Source of the DNA: Minisyncoccota bacterium
GTDB taxonomy: Bacteria; Patescibacteriota; Minisyncoccia; JAHIHE01; JAGLIN01
Assembly: GCA_023142995.1 (NCBI GenBank)
Contig: JAGLIM010000018.1
Span: 1-39,922, forward strand
Direction of reading: 5' to 3'
DNA: 39,922 nucleotides
The notes beneath the pieces were generated by a model. It saw only the letters and a list, made by a program, of their open reading frames with translations, made no database searches and was not told where the DNA came from. The position numbers and the translations under genes were made by a program. Numbering within the stretch: the stretch's first letter is position 1; each line of letters opens with the position of its first letter. Below, piece after piece: positions 1 to 8,129 of the stretch.

Positions 1-1609
1 TTTCTTTAACGCTTAAACCAGGTTTAGAATCAAAATATTCAATTTTCTTTTCTAGATCTTTTCGTAATTCCTTAAAAGCTTTTCTTAAACTTAATTTAGC
101 TTCTTTAACTTCCTTATTAATTGCTTTATTTTCTTCTCTTCTTCGGTATAAAAGAATAAGAAGAAGAATTATAAAGATAATAATTGCCAAAAGTAATATA
201 AACGCTAATTGCCAAAAAGTAATAAGTAGTGGACCTATCATAACTCCACTTAATACTATTTTAATCTCTTTCTCTTGTGAAGAATCACTTATTGCCCCTC
301 TTTCATCTTTAGCTCTTGCTGAGAGCTTATAAGTCCCTTCTTTAAAAAGCTCCTCAGTTGAGAAAATCCAATGTCCGTCCTTATCACTTATAATTTCCCA
401 AGTTTTCACGATCTTATTATCTTTTTTAAAATCTAAAATAACAATTGCATTCGGAAACAATTTTCCTTCAATATACATAATTTCTTTTCCAGCATTATAT
501 ACAGGAGGATAAACTGTAATTTCTGGAATTTGAATTGACTTTATATCAACTACAATTGTAGAATCTTTCCTATTCCCACTTCTATCAACAGCTGTAACAG
601 TTACTTTGTACAAACCAGGAGATTGCAACGGCATAATAAATGGATTAATTTCCGTAGGCGTAACTGAAGAAATATGATTATCGTCAATTCCTATATCATA
701 ATGGCTTATACCAGAAAAATCATCTACTGCATCAAAGTATAAAGACGGACTTGGATTTGTTTTATCATCGCCATTATCAATTCTTATCTCAAAATCATTC
801 GGCGGACTAGCATCAATCTGAACTTTGAAATGAGATGTTTTGCTCCACCCATCATTATTTTTCACTCTTAAATGGAAATACCAGATCCCGTCTTCTATAT
901 TTTCATAACTTTTAAGATCAAAAATCCCTTCAGAAGTCGTATCTGGAATAGTAAGAGAATCATTATTGAATTCTATACTCCCTCCTATTAAACTAGGTAG
1001 CATCTTCCACGAAAAAGAAGGATTTTGGTTGCTATACCACTGATCTTGGTCAGAATGAGTTGTAGAATTAACTTCCACTATGGAAGGTTCTTTCTTCAGA
1101 GGAACATATGGTTTTGGAGGCTTAACCGTTCCTTTCTTGATTGAATAAGTCGCTCCGCTTCTTGAACTTAGAACATTTGTCCCTTTTCCATCAGCAGCTA
1201 ATACTACAGCACTTGAAAAGCTAACTTGTGCTTGACCTTCTCTTTTTGCAACAAAGTTTATGACTATACTAGTTCCTGTTCCTGAAAATCCAGGCGCTGT
1301 CATTCCTCCTGAAAAACTTACCACGCCAGAAGAATTTGAAAAAGTAGGCTCTTTTGTCCAAAGTTTTAGTACCGAACCACCTTTAGAGACACTTCTTACT
1401 TCCAGAATATCAGCAGGATAAACAATAGTTGCGTCAACTACATTAATCGCAGTTCCAGAACTATTCACTTTCACTGCCACAGAAAAGGATGACGAAACTG
1501 AATATTCCCTACTCCCAGGAGACAAATATAAAGACGCCCCTTCAGACTTAGCTGTCGGAAATACGCAAAAAAATAAAACTATTAAAATTGTATAAATGTA
1601 TCTTTTCAT
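1..1609 (-). CDS. Membrane-anchored cohesin-domain surface protein (3' end cut by window edge)
   Basis: The frame opens with ATG at 1609 and stays open to base 1 (536 codons), so the C-terminus is missing. The N-terminus is a signal peptide (MKRYIYTILIVLFFCVFPTA). A cohesin-like domain follows at about residues 25-165, with the typical late motif ADGKGTNVL. Next comes a module shared with the next two genes (HSDQDQWYS ... DGIWYFHLRVK), then Ig-like beta modules. A strong membrane segment (ITFWQLAFILLLAIIIFIIL) is followed by a basic, highly charged coiled-coil tail rich in K and E. The expected role is an exported anchor displaying a cohesin that binds dockerins. It is the third of three adjacent cohesin genes, 21 bases after the second, so probably cotranscribed. 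It could also be an adhesin using a cohesin fold without dockerin binding. Confidence 0.85.
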   Translation of the reverse strand, partial: MKRYIYTILIVLFFCVFPTAKSEGASLYLSPGSREYSVSSSFSVAVKVNSSGTAINVVDATIVYPADILEVRSVSKGGSVLKLWTKEPTFSNSSGVVSFSGGMTAPGFSGTGTSIVINFVAKREGQAQVSFSSAVVLAADGKGTNVLSSRSGATYSIKKGTVKPPKPYVPLKKEPSIVEVNSTTHSDQDQWYSNQNPSFSWKMLPSLIGGSIEFNNDSLTIPDTTSEGIFDLKSYENIEDGIWYFHLRVKNNDGWSKTSHFKVQIDASPPNDFEIRIDNGDDKTNPSPSLYFDAVDDFSGISHYDIGIDDNHISSVTPTEINPFIMPLQSPGLYKVTVTAVDRSGNRKDSTIVVDIKSIQIPEITVYPPVYNAGKEIMYIEGKLFPNAIVILDFKKDNKIVKTWEIISDKDGHWIFSTEELFKEGTYKLSARAKDERGAISDSSQEKEIKIVLSGVMIGPLLITFWQLAFILLLAIIIFIILLLILLYRRREENKAINKEVKEAKLSLRKAFKELRKDLEKKIEYFDSKPGLSVKE

Positions 1610-1630
1610 AAAAAATAAATTAGATCTCAA

Positions 1631-2914
1631 TTATAATCTTTCACTTCTTTCTAATTCCCTTCTCAATTGCTCTTCTTTTTCTCTTAATTCACATGAAACT
1701 TCCTGTCTATACTTTTTATCTCTTCTACAAAAAACGATTATAATCATTAAAATTAGAATTATCAAAATTAGAATTACAAGAAGAAAAGGCCACCATAACA
1801 TAAATTCTCCTTCATACCATAGTCCTTTTTTTGTGATTGATATTTCTTCTGGAATAATTTCTATTTTTATGTTTTCATCTTGCCAATTACCAGCCTTGTC
1901 ATAAGCCCTAACTATTATTATATAAGTACCGATTTCAAAATTTGAGAAAAGATATGGACTGCTTGCTTCAATAAAGAATGAGTCTTTTCCTTTATTTTCA
2001 ATTGCTATATCAACAACTTTTATTTCATAATGATCTATTCCAGAGAAAGCGTCAGTAGTTGAAAAAGATATAATAGGTTGCTTAGAATTTGTTTTTGGAG
2101 CAGGATCTATTTCGATTGCAAAAGATGCTGGATTTCCTTTATCTATTCTTACAAGAAAATGACTTGTCCCACCCCAAATTTCATTCTTCTTTGCTTTTAT
2201 GTGAAAATACCAAATCCCATCTTCAAGGTCAGAATATGAAACAGAGATTTCAGTTCCTTCTGATTGATTATCAGGCACTTCTAAAGGGTCATTATCAATA
2301 CTATAGCTAAATTCGCTTATACCATCTTCTTTTTCCCATAAAAAAGTTGGATTATTGTCTTTATGCCATCTATTTTGATCTGAATGCGTAAGAGAAAAAA
2401 CATCAGGACCTTCAGGAGGTAAAATCGCTATATTATAGATTCCTTTTCCATAAGAATTTAGAATATTAGTTCCTTTGCCATCATCAAGAAGAGTTTGAGA
2501 TGTATCAACTAAATATATTACAGTCTCTCCAGGATCAACTGCTCTGAAAGTAATCGTTGAGATCAAACCAGAAGATGTTTTTATCCCAGGAGAAGGAACT
2601 CCTCCCTGAAAACTCATATATCCTTCAACATTAGAAAAAGATGGAGGAACTGCCCATATTGAAATAAATGAGTTTCCAATAGTTGGATTTGCTATTTGGA
2701 TCTTTTTAGGATCAAACTTTAAATCAGCTCTTACGGCATTAATATTATTTTCTCCAGTATTAATGAATATTGAAACATCAAAAGTACTACCAATATTGAA
2801 AGTTCCACTATTTGGAGATAAATACAAAGAAGCACCAGATGCTTTAACATTAGACGTCTCAAAACAGAGTAATACTGAAAATATTATAAACAATAATGAG
2901 AAGAAAACTTTCAT
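1631..2914 (-). CDS. Membrane-anchored cohesin-domain surface protein
   Basis: 427 residues. There is a signal peptide at 1-25 and a cohesin-like domain at about 26-160 that starts ASLYLSPNSG and ends with LLDDGKGTNIL, the usual cohesin signature. The shared HSDQNRWHKDNNPTF / DGIWYFHIKAK module follows, then an Ig-like domain (SGIDHYEIK ... YDKAGNW). A membrane helix lies at about 372-396, and a cytoplasmic tail rich in E, R and K may form a coiled coil. The start is ATG at 2914, only 8 bases after the upstream cohesin gene, with no Shine-Dalgarno. It is a paralogue of its two neighbours and the likely cell-bound partner of the dockerin protein encoded upstream. No enzymatic domain is visible. 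Confidence 0.88.
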   Translation of the reverse strand: MKVFFSLLFIIFSVLLCFETSNVKASGASLYLSPNSGTFNIGSTFDVSIFINTGENNINAVRADLKFDPKKIQIANPTIGNSFISIWAVPPSFSNVEGYMSFQGGVPSPGIKTSSGLISTITFRAVDPGETVIYLVDTSQTLLDDGKGTNILNSYGKGIYNIAILPPEGPDVFSLTHSDQNRWHKDNNPTFLWEKEDGISEFSYSIDNDPLEVPDNQSEGTEISVSYSDLEDGIWYFHIKAKKNEIWGGTSHFLVRIDKGNPASFAIEIDPAPKTNSKQPIISFSTTDAFSGIDHYEIKVVDIAIENKGKDSFFIEASSPYLFSNFEIGTYIIIVRAYDKAGNWQDENIKIEIIPEEISITKKGLWYEGEFMLWWPFLLVILILIILILMIIIVFCRRDKKYRQEVSCELREKEEQLRRELERSERL

Positions 2915-2922
2915 ATCTATTT

Positions 2923-4089
2923 TTATTTTTTGTTTCTTTTTCTAAATAATTTAAGAAATATCCAAGTGATCGTTAGTATTAAAAAAAGAGATAAAATAGG
3001 GGAAAACCGCTGTGAATTAGATGTCCTTTTAACAGGAGAAATTTCATATTCTTTTTCATTTCCAGCTTTATCAACAGCTTTTATTTTGATCATACTTCCT
3101 AGTCCTTGATCTTCAAGCAGATATGGACTAGAAACCTCTTTCCAATCAATTTCATTCTTTATTTTTTGAAATTGTTTTTTCTCTTTAGTTTCCACTATCT
3201 TATAACGATCAATACCTGAAGTTCTATCTTCTGCTCTAAATACCAAATATTTTTTTCCTTCAATTTCTGTGACTTGAGCAAAAAGTTTTTCAGGACTTGT
3301 CACATCAATCATCGCTCTAAAAGTGATCTTTTGCGAGTATTCTTCATTTTGAAGTTTCTCTCTTAGATGAAAATAATATATTCCGTCTTCAAGACCTTTA
3401 TACGACATAGAACCCATCCAAACTAAATCACCTTCTGGCTTATCCGCGATCGTATCAGGCACAACCAAAGAATCTTTACCTATAAGATAACTATACTCAG
3501 CATTTTTGATCAAGTCCCAATGAAGACTAAAATGATCATCATTATACCATTTATTTTCATCAGGATGACTGTTAGACACGATCTTAATAAAACTTTTTTG
3601 TTTTTCAATAATATTACAATTATTTTCTATAATATTCACATCATCTTTTGTTCCTTTCCCATCATTTAAAAATATTTCTGTTTGAGAAAAATCTAATTGG
3701 CAATCCCCTTCATTTTTTGTCTTAAATATTATTTTAAGTACTAATTCACTTCCTTTATATCCATTCGGCACCCCTCCTGAAAATTTAATCAAACCTTCCA
3801 CATTTGAAATAATTGGTTCTTCTGTCCATAATTTTATAATTGATTCTCCTTTTATTATATCAATAACCTCTAAAACATCTGGATTAAAAGTTATTTCCGA
3901 TCTTACAACATTTATATTTTTGTCTTTAGTGTCTATATAAACATTTTTTATAAACGTATCGTTATTATGATATTGAAGGTTTTGTGGAATAAAAAAAACA
4001 TCAGAAGCTTTAGCAACAAAAGGAGCTACCATAAAAAGAATAAAGAAAATTGCGATAAAAAATATTTTTTGCATTATTTTTATTTTCAA
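2923..4089 (-). CDS. Membrane-anchored cohesin-domain surface protein, short tail
   Basis: 388 residues, or 383 if translation starts at the second Met (MQKIFFIAIFF), which gives the more usual signal peptide. The cohesin-like domain covers about 28-160 and has a LNDGKGT motif. The shared HPDENKWYNDDHFSLHW / LEDGIYYFHLREK module and an Ig-like module (SGIDRYKIVE ... VDKAGNEKEY) follow. One membrane helix (FSPILSLFLILTITWIFLKL) ends in a short basic tail RKRNKK, unlike the long charged tails of its two paralogues. It is first of the three cohesin genes after the dockerin gene (29-base gap). A TATAAT lies in that gap, so the cohesin genes may also have their own promoter. Confidence 0.88.
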   Translation of the reverse strand: MKIKIMQKIFFIAIFFILFMVAPFVAKASDVFFIPQNLQYHNNDTFIKNVYIDTKDKNINVVRSEITFNPDVLEVIDIIKGESIIKLWTEEPIISNVEGLIKFSGGVPNGYKGSELVLKIIFKTKNEGDCQLDFSQTEIFLNDGKGTKDDVNIIENNCNIIEKQKSFIKIVSNSHPDENKWYNDDHFSLHWDLIKNAEYSYLIGKDSLVVPDTIADKPEGDLVWMGSMSYKGLEDGIYYFHLREKLQNEEYSQKITFRAMIDVTSPEKLFAQVTEIEGKKYLVFRAEDRTSGIDRYKIVETKEKKQFQKIKNEIDWKEVSSPYLLEDQGLGSMIKIKAVDKAGNEKEYEISPVKRTSNSQRFSPILSLFLILTITWIFLKLFRKRNKK

Positions 4090-4118
4090 TTATTAGATCT
4101 ACACTTATTATAAAATCT

Positions 4119-5432
4119 TTAATTCGTCCAATGATACATCATAATACTAAAATCAATTAAATTAACTTTTCTGTCAGAATTTATATCAGCGCAAATATTA
4201 GATGGATTAGATTGTTCCCAAAAATAAAGTAGTATTGAAAAATCAATTAAGTTGACCTTGCTGTCAAAATTTAGATCCGCTCCTTGACAAGGTCTCTCTT
4301 CTCCTTCTTTTAACACCTTAAAATTTAAACTTTGTGAAAAAATAGAAATTTCTGAGTCAGGAGATACTGCTTTTGAACGAGCGCTATGATCTCCTCCTTC
4401 AATAACAGAAGTATCTAAAGCAAGGAGCCATCCCCCATCATCGCTAGCTATTACTTTTTCAACAATTTCTGAGTCAGAATTTATAAAAACATTTACTTCA
4501 CTCTTGGGATAAGTATAACCAAAAATATTCAGTATTTCCCCTTTGGCAAGAACAGTGGTATCCAGGTCAATAGTCGGTGGCAAGAATAAACCAGAAAAAG
4601 TAGTAATTGTGCCAGCAGTTAATGATGCAGTAAAACTCATAGTCAAAGATTTTCTTCCATCTTTATCTTCTGACCATAAGCTGAAAGTTCGAATTCCAGC
4701 AGGCAAACCAGTAAGAGTAGATTCAAAATTTGCCGAAGGATCAGCATTAACAGTAGCTGCAATATTGCCGTCTTTTAGAATAGTAACATAAGCTCCTGGA
4801 TATGCCTTACCTTTAAGGACCACAGAAGCAAAGCCGACTGGAATGATCTGTCCTCCTCCTCCGCTAGGAGGAGTAGTAGTTGAATCAACAACAGATGCTG
4901 ATACATTAATACCCTGACCAACGATAACAATCGAAGCAATACCATAGTCAACCTGTGCCAGACATCCAATATCAGAATAGGTTTGTACTCTTGTAAAGAA
5001 ATTACCACTAACTATCGGATTTGTAATACTTGAAAATTCCATAGAAACATTTAACGCAGGATTTTCTCCAAGAGCGTTTATTAAATTCAAAGATCCATTA
5101 GAAGTATTATTAAACACCCATAATGCATTAGTCAAACCAACGGAATTATCAAAAGAAGAAGCTGTGCTATTTAGACCAGTAGGCGTCGTACATCCACCAT
5201 TTGGAGTGGTACAAAATAGAACTTTAATGCAACGCAAAGTATTTACAGAACCTGACCAAGAAAGTGAGTGTACTGCACTGACTCCTTCACGAGAATCAGA
5301 AACAGTATCGCTGAAACTAAAAAATTGTATTGCCTTTGTCGGCAAAAAAGAAAAAGTAAAAATTATCACAGAAAAAAATATTGTAAAAAGAAATTTAAAG
5401 TGGAGATTATTATTATTTTTCTTAGTATTCAT
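4119..5432 (-). CDS. Secreted surface protein with C-terminal type I-like dockerin
   Basis: 437 residues. There is a hydrophobic signal segment at about 13-34. The N-terminal domain begins FSFSDTVSDSREGVSAVHSL and resembles the N-terminus of the 6812-7918 product (SDALSDSRPGEYANHT). Two Ig-like/Big domains lie at about 190-375. The C-terminal ~56 residues form a dockerin: two calcium loops, ADLNFDSKVNLIDF and ADINSDRKVNLIDF, each with Asp/Asn at loop positions 1, 3, 5 and Asp at 12, each followed by an amphipathic helix. There is no membrane anchor. It directly precedes three membrane-anchored cohesin genes, so the simplest reading is a secreted ligand docked on neighbouring cohesins. No glycosidase or other catalytic domain is seen, so this is not a classical cellulosomal enzyme. 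Confidence 0.9.
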   Translation of the reverse strand: MNTKKNNNNLHFKFLFTIFFSVIIFTFSFLPTKAIQFFSFSDTVSDSREGVSAVHSLSWSGSVNTLRCIKVLFCTTPNGGCTTPTGLNSTASSFDNSVGLTNALWVFNNTSNGSLNLINALGENPALNVSMEFSSITNPIVSGNFFTRVQTYSDIGCLAQVDYGIASIVIVGQGINVSASVVDSTTTPPSGGGGQIIPVGFASVVLKGKAYPGAYVTILKDGNIAATVNADPSANFESTLTGLPAGIRTFSLWSEDKDGRKSLTMSFTASLTAGTITTFSGLFLPPTIDLDTTVLAKGEILNIFGYTYPKSEVNVFINSDSEIVEKVIASDDGGWLLALDTSVIEGGDHSARSKAVSPDSEISIFSQSLNFKVLKEGEERPCQGADLNFDSKVNLIDFSILLYFWEQSNPSNICADINSDRKVNLIDFSIMMYHWTN

Positions 5433-5438
5433 CTTAAT

Positions 5439-5465
5439 ATTATAACATATTTACTTTGAATTATA
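5439..5465 (-). promoter_or_regulatory. Two TATAAT boxes before the dockerin gene, one giving a near-leaderless mRNA
   Basis: On the minus strand a TGTTATAAT (extended -10 form TG-N-TATAAT) has its TATAAT at 5439-5444, only six bases from the ATG at 5432. A start about 7 bases downstream would therefore fall on or next to the start codon. A second TATAAT at 5460-5465 would give a leader of roughly 20 bases. No convincing -35 is seen for either, and there is no Shine-Dalgarno. Confidence 0.45.
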
Positions 5466-5503
5466 AAATGTTCGTTTTTAGATTATTAGACATAATAAAT
5501 CAG

Positions 5504-5560
5504 ATAATATCGTTCAACTGCCATAATATTGTTCAATTGCCATAATATTGTTCGACTTTT
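5504..5560. repeat. 19-bp imperfect tandem repeat, three copies, with AAAGTCGAACA motifs
   Basis: Copies at 5504-5522, 5523-5541 and 5542-5560 share the core ATAATATTGTTCAATTGCC with a few substitutions. The third copy ends in TGTTCGACTTT (5549-5559), and the same 11-mer recurs at 5585-5595. On the coding strand this reads AAAGTCGAACA, which also occurs next to the promoter of the 6812-7918 gene. The array lies 70-130 bases upstream of the dockerin start, so it may hold binding sites for a regulator. That role is inference. Confidence 0.7.
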
Positions 5561-5637
5561 TATGGAGAACTCTACGGTAAATATTGTTCGACTTTATGGA
5601 AAACTGTGTGTGTATGGCCTTCTTCTCCACAAGGTCG

Positions 5638-5702
5638 AAGAATATTTGTTGGTTAAAGAATATTTGTTGGTTAAAGAATATTTATTGGTTAAAGAATATT
5701 TG
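5638..5702. repeat. 18-bp direct tandem repeat, 3.6 copies
   Basis: The unit AAGAATATTTGTTGGTTA repeats at 5638-5655, 5656-5673 and 5674-5691 (one G to A change), with a partial copy at 5692-5702. Read on the minus strand each unit contains AACCAACAAAT, resembling the GAACCAACAAT tail of the dispersed stem-loop family in this window. It lies in the intergenic space between the second DUF916-like gene and the dockerin gene. The units abut with no unique spacers, so it is not a CRISPR. Confidence 0.9.
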
Positions 5703-5766
5703 CATAAAAAAACAGGCACATTTCAAAAGAACCATCCAAACTATTTGAATGATCTTTGAAAAAATT

Positions 5767-5795
5767 ATAACACACCCCAACCCCTCTGGAGAGGG
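5767..5795. repeat. Dispersed CCCCAACCCC hairpin element, copy 1
   Basis: The 21-mer ATAACACACCCCAACCCC plus TCT at 5767-5787 recurs exactly at 27684-27704. Here it leads into a short stem CCCTC-TGGA-GAGGG (5782-5795) just downstream of the stop of the 5810-6760 gene. Similar CCCCAACCCC-stem elements are common intergenic repeats in many bacterial genomes. It may also act as a transcript-end hairpin, but no T-run follows on the minus strand. Confidence 0.7.
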
Positions 5796-5809
5796 AAATT
5801 ATTTGGGAA

Positions 5810-6760
5810 TCATTGTGGATGATGTTCGCCTTTAAATAGTATTCCAAGCGCCATTTTCCATCGTTTTTTGGTCTTGAAAAAGAAAACAGTAGCAAATAGC
5901 AAAATAAGGGAAACTCCAAGCATTATTTTCCATGGTAGAACCCAAAATGTTATTACCCGTGGTTCAAAAGGAATATTTCCTGTGCCATAATTTCCAACCA
6001 CAGTAGCTGTATATTTTCCAAAAAGCCATTTTGTGTCCCACATCGCATCATTTTTCCTGATTGCTCCTGGAAGAACGTTTTTTTGTGAAAATTCAATTTC
6101 CGTTACCTTTTTGCCAAATAAATCAGTAACAACTACAAATCCCCTCGGTCTAACATGAACTGTACCAGTATTTTCAAATTTAATTTCAAATGGAACTGGA
6201 CCATATTCTGAGAAAGAAGGAGCTGAAAAGTCACTAACTCTAAGTTCCTCGCTCAAATCTCCAGATACCATCAACAAAACAAGTGCACCAGTCTTCGTAG
6301 CAATAGCAGCACCTGTTCCTTCATTTGACACAGAACCACTTATCCCTGCTAAAATTGATCCATATTTCCCACCTGGCTCAGCATTTTCAGGAATTTCAAT
6401 TATAAAATCAACTACTTTTTCTTTTCCTGGTTCTAATGTGAATTCAACAGGAATCGTTATAATCCATTTACGAAGAGAATATGTCGTATCCTCATCGCTT
6501 TCAGAAGTAGTAACAACTTTACCTTCTTCACCAACCGCCCGAAAATCTTCTGCTTCTATTCTTATTGAAACTATTTTATCAGTAGGATTATATATTTTTA
6601 TTTTATTATTAATAACATCACCTGGATTTGCTGTTAATTCAAAAGTTAAAGGAGAAATAGTAACACCACTTCCTACATTTTCTTGAGCAAAACTAATATT
6701 TACACACAAAAAACAACCCAAAATAATCAATCCTAAAATAACTTTTTTCATATAATCCAT
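5810..6760 (-). CDS. DUF916-like (WxL-interacting type) membrane-anchored surface protein
   Basis: 316 residues with a signal peptide (KKVILGLIILGCFLCVNISFA). The first domain matches the DUF916 style: ISPLTFELTANPGD, then KIKIYNPTDK, LRKWIITIP and EIPENAEPGGKYGSI. A second beta domain follows (ENTGTVHVRPRGFVVVTDL). The motif FWVLPWK precedes one C-terminal membrane helix and a basic tail. In Gram-positive bacteria DUF916 proteins bind peptidoglycan and partner WxL-domain proteins. The gene lies 51 bases after the small surface protein 6812-7918, repeating the order seen with 9718-16212 and 8130-9635. It ends in TGA. Translation might instead start at Met4 (6751). Confidence 0.75.
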   Translation of the reverse strand: MDYMKKVILGLIILGCFLCVNISFAQENVGSGVTISPLTFELTANPGDVINNKIKIYNPTDKIVSIRIEAEDFRAVGEEGKVVTTSESDEDTTYSLRKWIITIPVEFTLEPGKEKVVDFIIEIPENAEPGGKYGSILAGISGSVSNEGTGAAIATKTGALVLLMVSGDLSEELRVSDFSAPSFSEYGPVPFEIKFENTGTVHVRPRGFVVVTDLFGKKVTEIEFSQKNVLPGAIRKNDAMWDTKWLFGKYTATVVGNYGTGNIPFEPRVITFWVLPWKIMLGVSLILLFATVFFFKTKKRWKMALGILFKGEHHPQ

Positions 6761-6811
6761 TTATGGGTAACAAAGAAACCTCAACGAGATTTCTTTTCTA
6801 AAATCTATTAA

Positions 6812-7918
6812 TTAATATGATGGTGTAGCAACAAAAACAACAGTTGTAGAATACGAACCAGCAGCAGTAGTTGCCAAAATTTCCGCATTCATTTCAACAT
6901 CAACTGTTCCACCAGAAATTCCTGCAGCTGTAGAAGCAAAAAGTAAATTACCAGTAGTAACAGCCAGATCAGATACAGTATCATGATCAAACCCTTCATC
7001 AATAGTCATATTGCTAGCACTAGCATAAACTGCGAACCCTTCAACATCCAGTGTAGTTATATCAGTTGAGGAATCAGCGGGAATTTCTGCTGCCGCTGTA
7101 GTAGAATATAATCCAGCAGAATCATTCGAATTTATACTTTTTACTGTAATTGACACACCATCACCTGCATTTGATGAAACTTGAAGTTGTGTTGGATCAT
7201 CTACACCAGCTGGTGCAGGAGTAAAAGTACCATTTCCATCAGATGTAGCCCAACGAGTAGCTACACTTCCACCTGTCCAAGATCCAAAACCAACAGCATT
7301 ATCAGCTTCAGTTGAAGAAAAGGTGATATATTCATCAACAGTCGCAGTAACTGCAATTCCAGAAAGAATCACAACTCTAGTAGTTCCAGTAGCATAATTA
7401 TTAGTACCACCAAGAGTAATAGTGTAAACCGCTGCTCCAGGATTTGGTAATTTATCAGAAACATTAGCAAAAACTATTCTTACAAATGGATTTGCAGCTA
7501 ACTTCGTAACACCAGTACCTGTCCATGTAAAAGTATAAACAGGATTTAAACCAGCAGAATTAGAAAATGTATAATCAGCAGTTTGCGTCATAGCTGTTCC
7601 GTATGTAGTTCCATCAGAACCAACAGTCATGGTAAAATCTGTAACCGCAGAGGCGTTAGCACCCTGAGTAAACCCAGTGAATGTAAATGTTTGAGTATCC
7701 CCATTAGCCAAAGTACCTTCATTATTATATTCAAATTGTATTGTATGATTCGCATATTCACCTGGTCTTGAGTCAGACAAAGCATCACTAATTCCTGAAC
7801 CAGCAACCGCAGCTGCATCAGAATCATTGATATTAACGACTGAATAAGAGAACACCAGCGTAAACATACAAACTAACGCTATGAACTTCTTACTTATTTT
7901 TTTTATTTTTTGTGCCAT
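6812..7918 (-). CDS. Secreted surface protein with WxL-like C-terminal beta domain
   Basis: 368 residues. A basic N-terminus and hydrophobic signal segment (about 1-30) are followed by a domain starting ISDALSDSRPGEYANHTIQF, which is also found at the N-terminus of the dockerin protein. The C-terminal half (from VTATVDEYITFS) is a threonine/serine-rich beta domain ending GSYSTTVVFVATPSY. The giant adhesin ends in a matching way (GAYSTTIVYVITAEY). This resembles the C-terminal topology of WxL domains, but the literal Trp-x-Leu motif is absent. There is no membrane anchor, so retention may depend on the DUF916-like protein encoded immediately downstream. That partnership is inference from the gene order. 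Confidence 0.75.
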   Translation of the reverse strand: MAQKIKKISKKFIALVCMFTLVFSYSVVNINDSDAAAVAGSGISDALSDSRPGEYANHTIQFEYNNEGTLANGDTQTFTFTGFTQGANASAVTDFTMTVGSDGTTYGTAMTQTADYTFSNSAGLNPVYTFTWTGTGVTKLAANPFVRIVFANVSDKLPNPGAAVYTITLGGTNNYATGTTRVVILSGIAVTATVDEYITFSSTEADNAVGFGSWTGGSVATRWATSDGNGTFTPAPAGVDDPTQLQVSSNAGDGVSITVKSINSNDSAGLYSTTAAAEIPADSSTDITTLDVEGFAVYASASNMTIDEGFDHDTVSDLAVTTGNLLFASTAAGISGGTVDVEMNAEILATTAAGSYSTTVVFVATPSY

Positions 7919-8013
7919 AATTTTTATGTTATCTTTTAATTTAAATATATAAAAAAATAAAATTGATTTTATATAATATTTTTAATTTTCATCTTTAATT
8001 TCACAATTATTTC

Positions 8014-8053
8014 TGTTCGACTTTATTATATTATTGTAAATTAGCATCTACAA
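8014..8053 (-). promoter_or_regulatory. Promoter TTGTAG-17-TATAAT with AAAGTCGAACA at its start site
   Basis: On the minus strand TTGTAG (8048-8053) and TATAAT (8025-8030) are separated by 17 bases, a good sigma70-type promoter for the 6812-7918 gene. It leaves a 5' leader of about 100 bases. The motif AAAGTCGAACA (8014-8024) directly follows the -10 box, over the expected start site, and is shared with the region upstream of the dockerin gene. A lone DnaA-box-like TTATCCACA lies further up, near 8102-8110. Confidence 0.55.
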
Positions 8054-8129
8054 CGATATTTTAACACATTTTAAAACTAATAGCAAAGGACCATTAAAAC
8101 TGTGGATAACTTTATCATTGAAAATCTAT

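Noticed and set aside
1-5432. Cellulosome gene cluster
   Set aside because: Cohesins and dockerin are present, but no glycoside hydrolase, carbohydrate-binding module or multi-cohesin scaffoldin is seen.
5638-5702. Possible CRISPR array
   Set aside because: Units of 18 bp abut with no unique spacers, and no cas gene is present.
5529-5759. Plus-strand ORF of 76 codons with repeated LLVKEY
   Set aside because: It is the 18-bp tandem repeat (a multiple of three) read through; no homology, and it opposes all surrounding genes.
8099-8110. DnaA box (TTATCCACA) as sign of a replication origin
   Set aside because: A single perfect box with no cluster, AT-unwinding region or dnaA/dnaN nearby.
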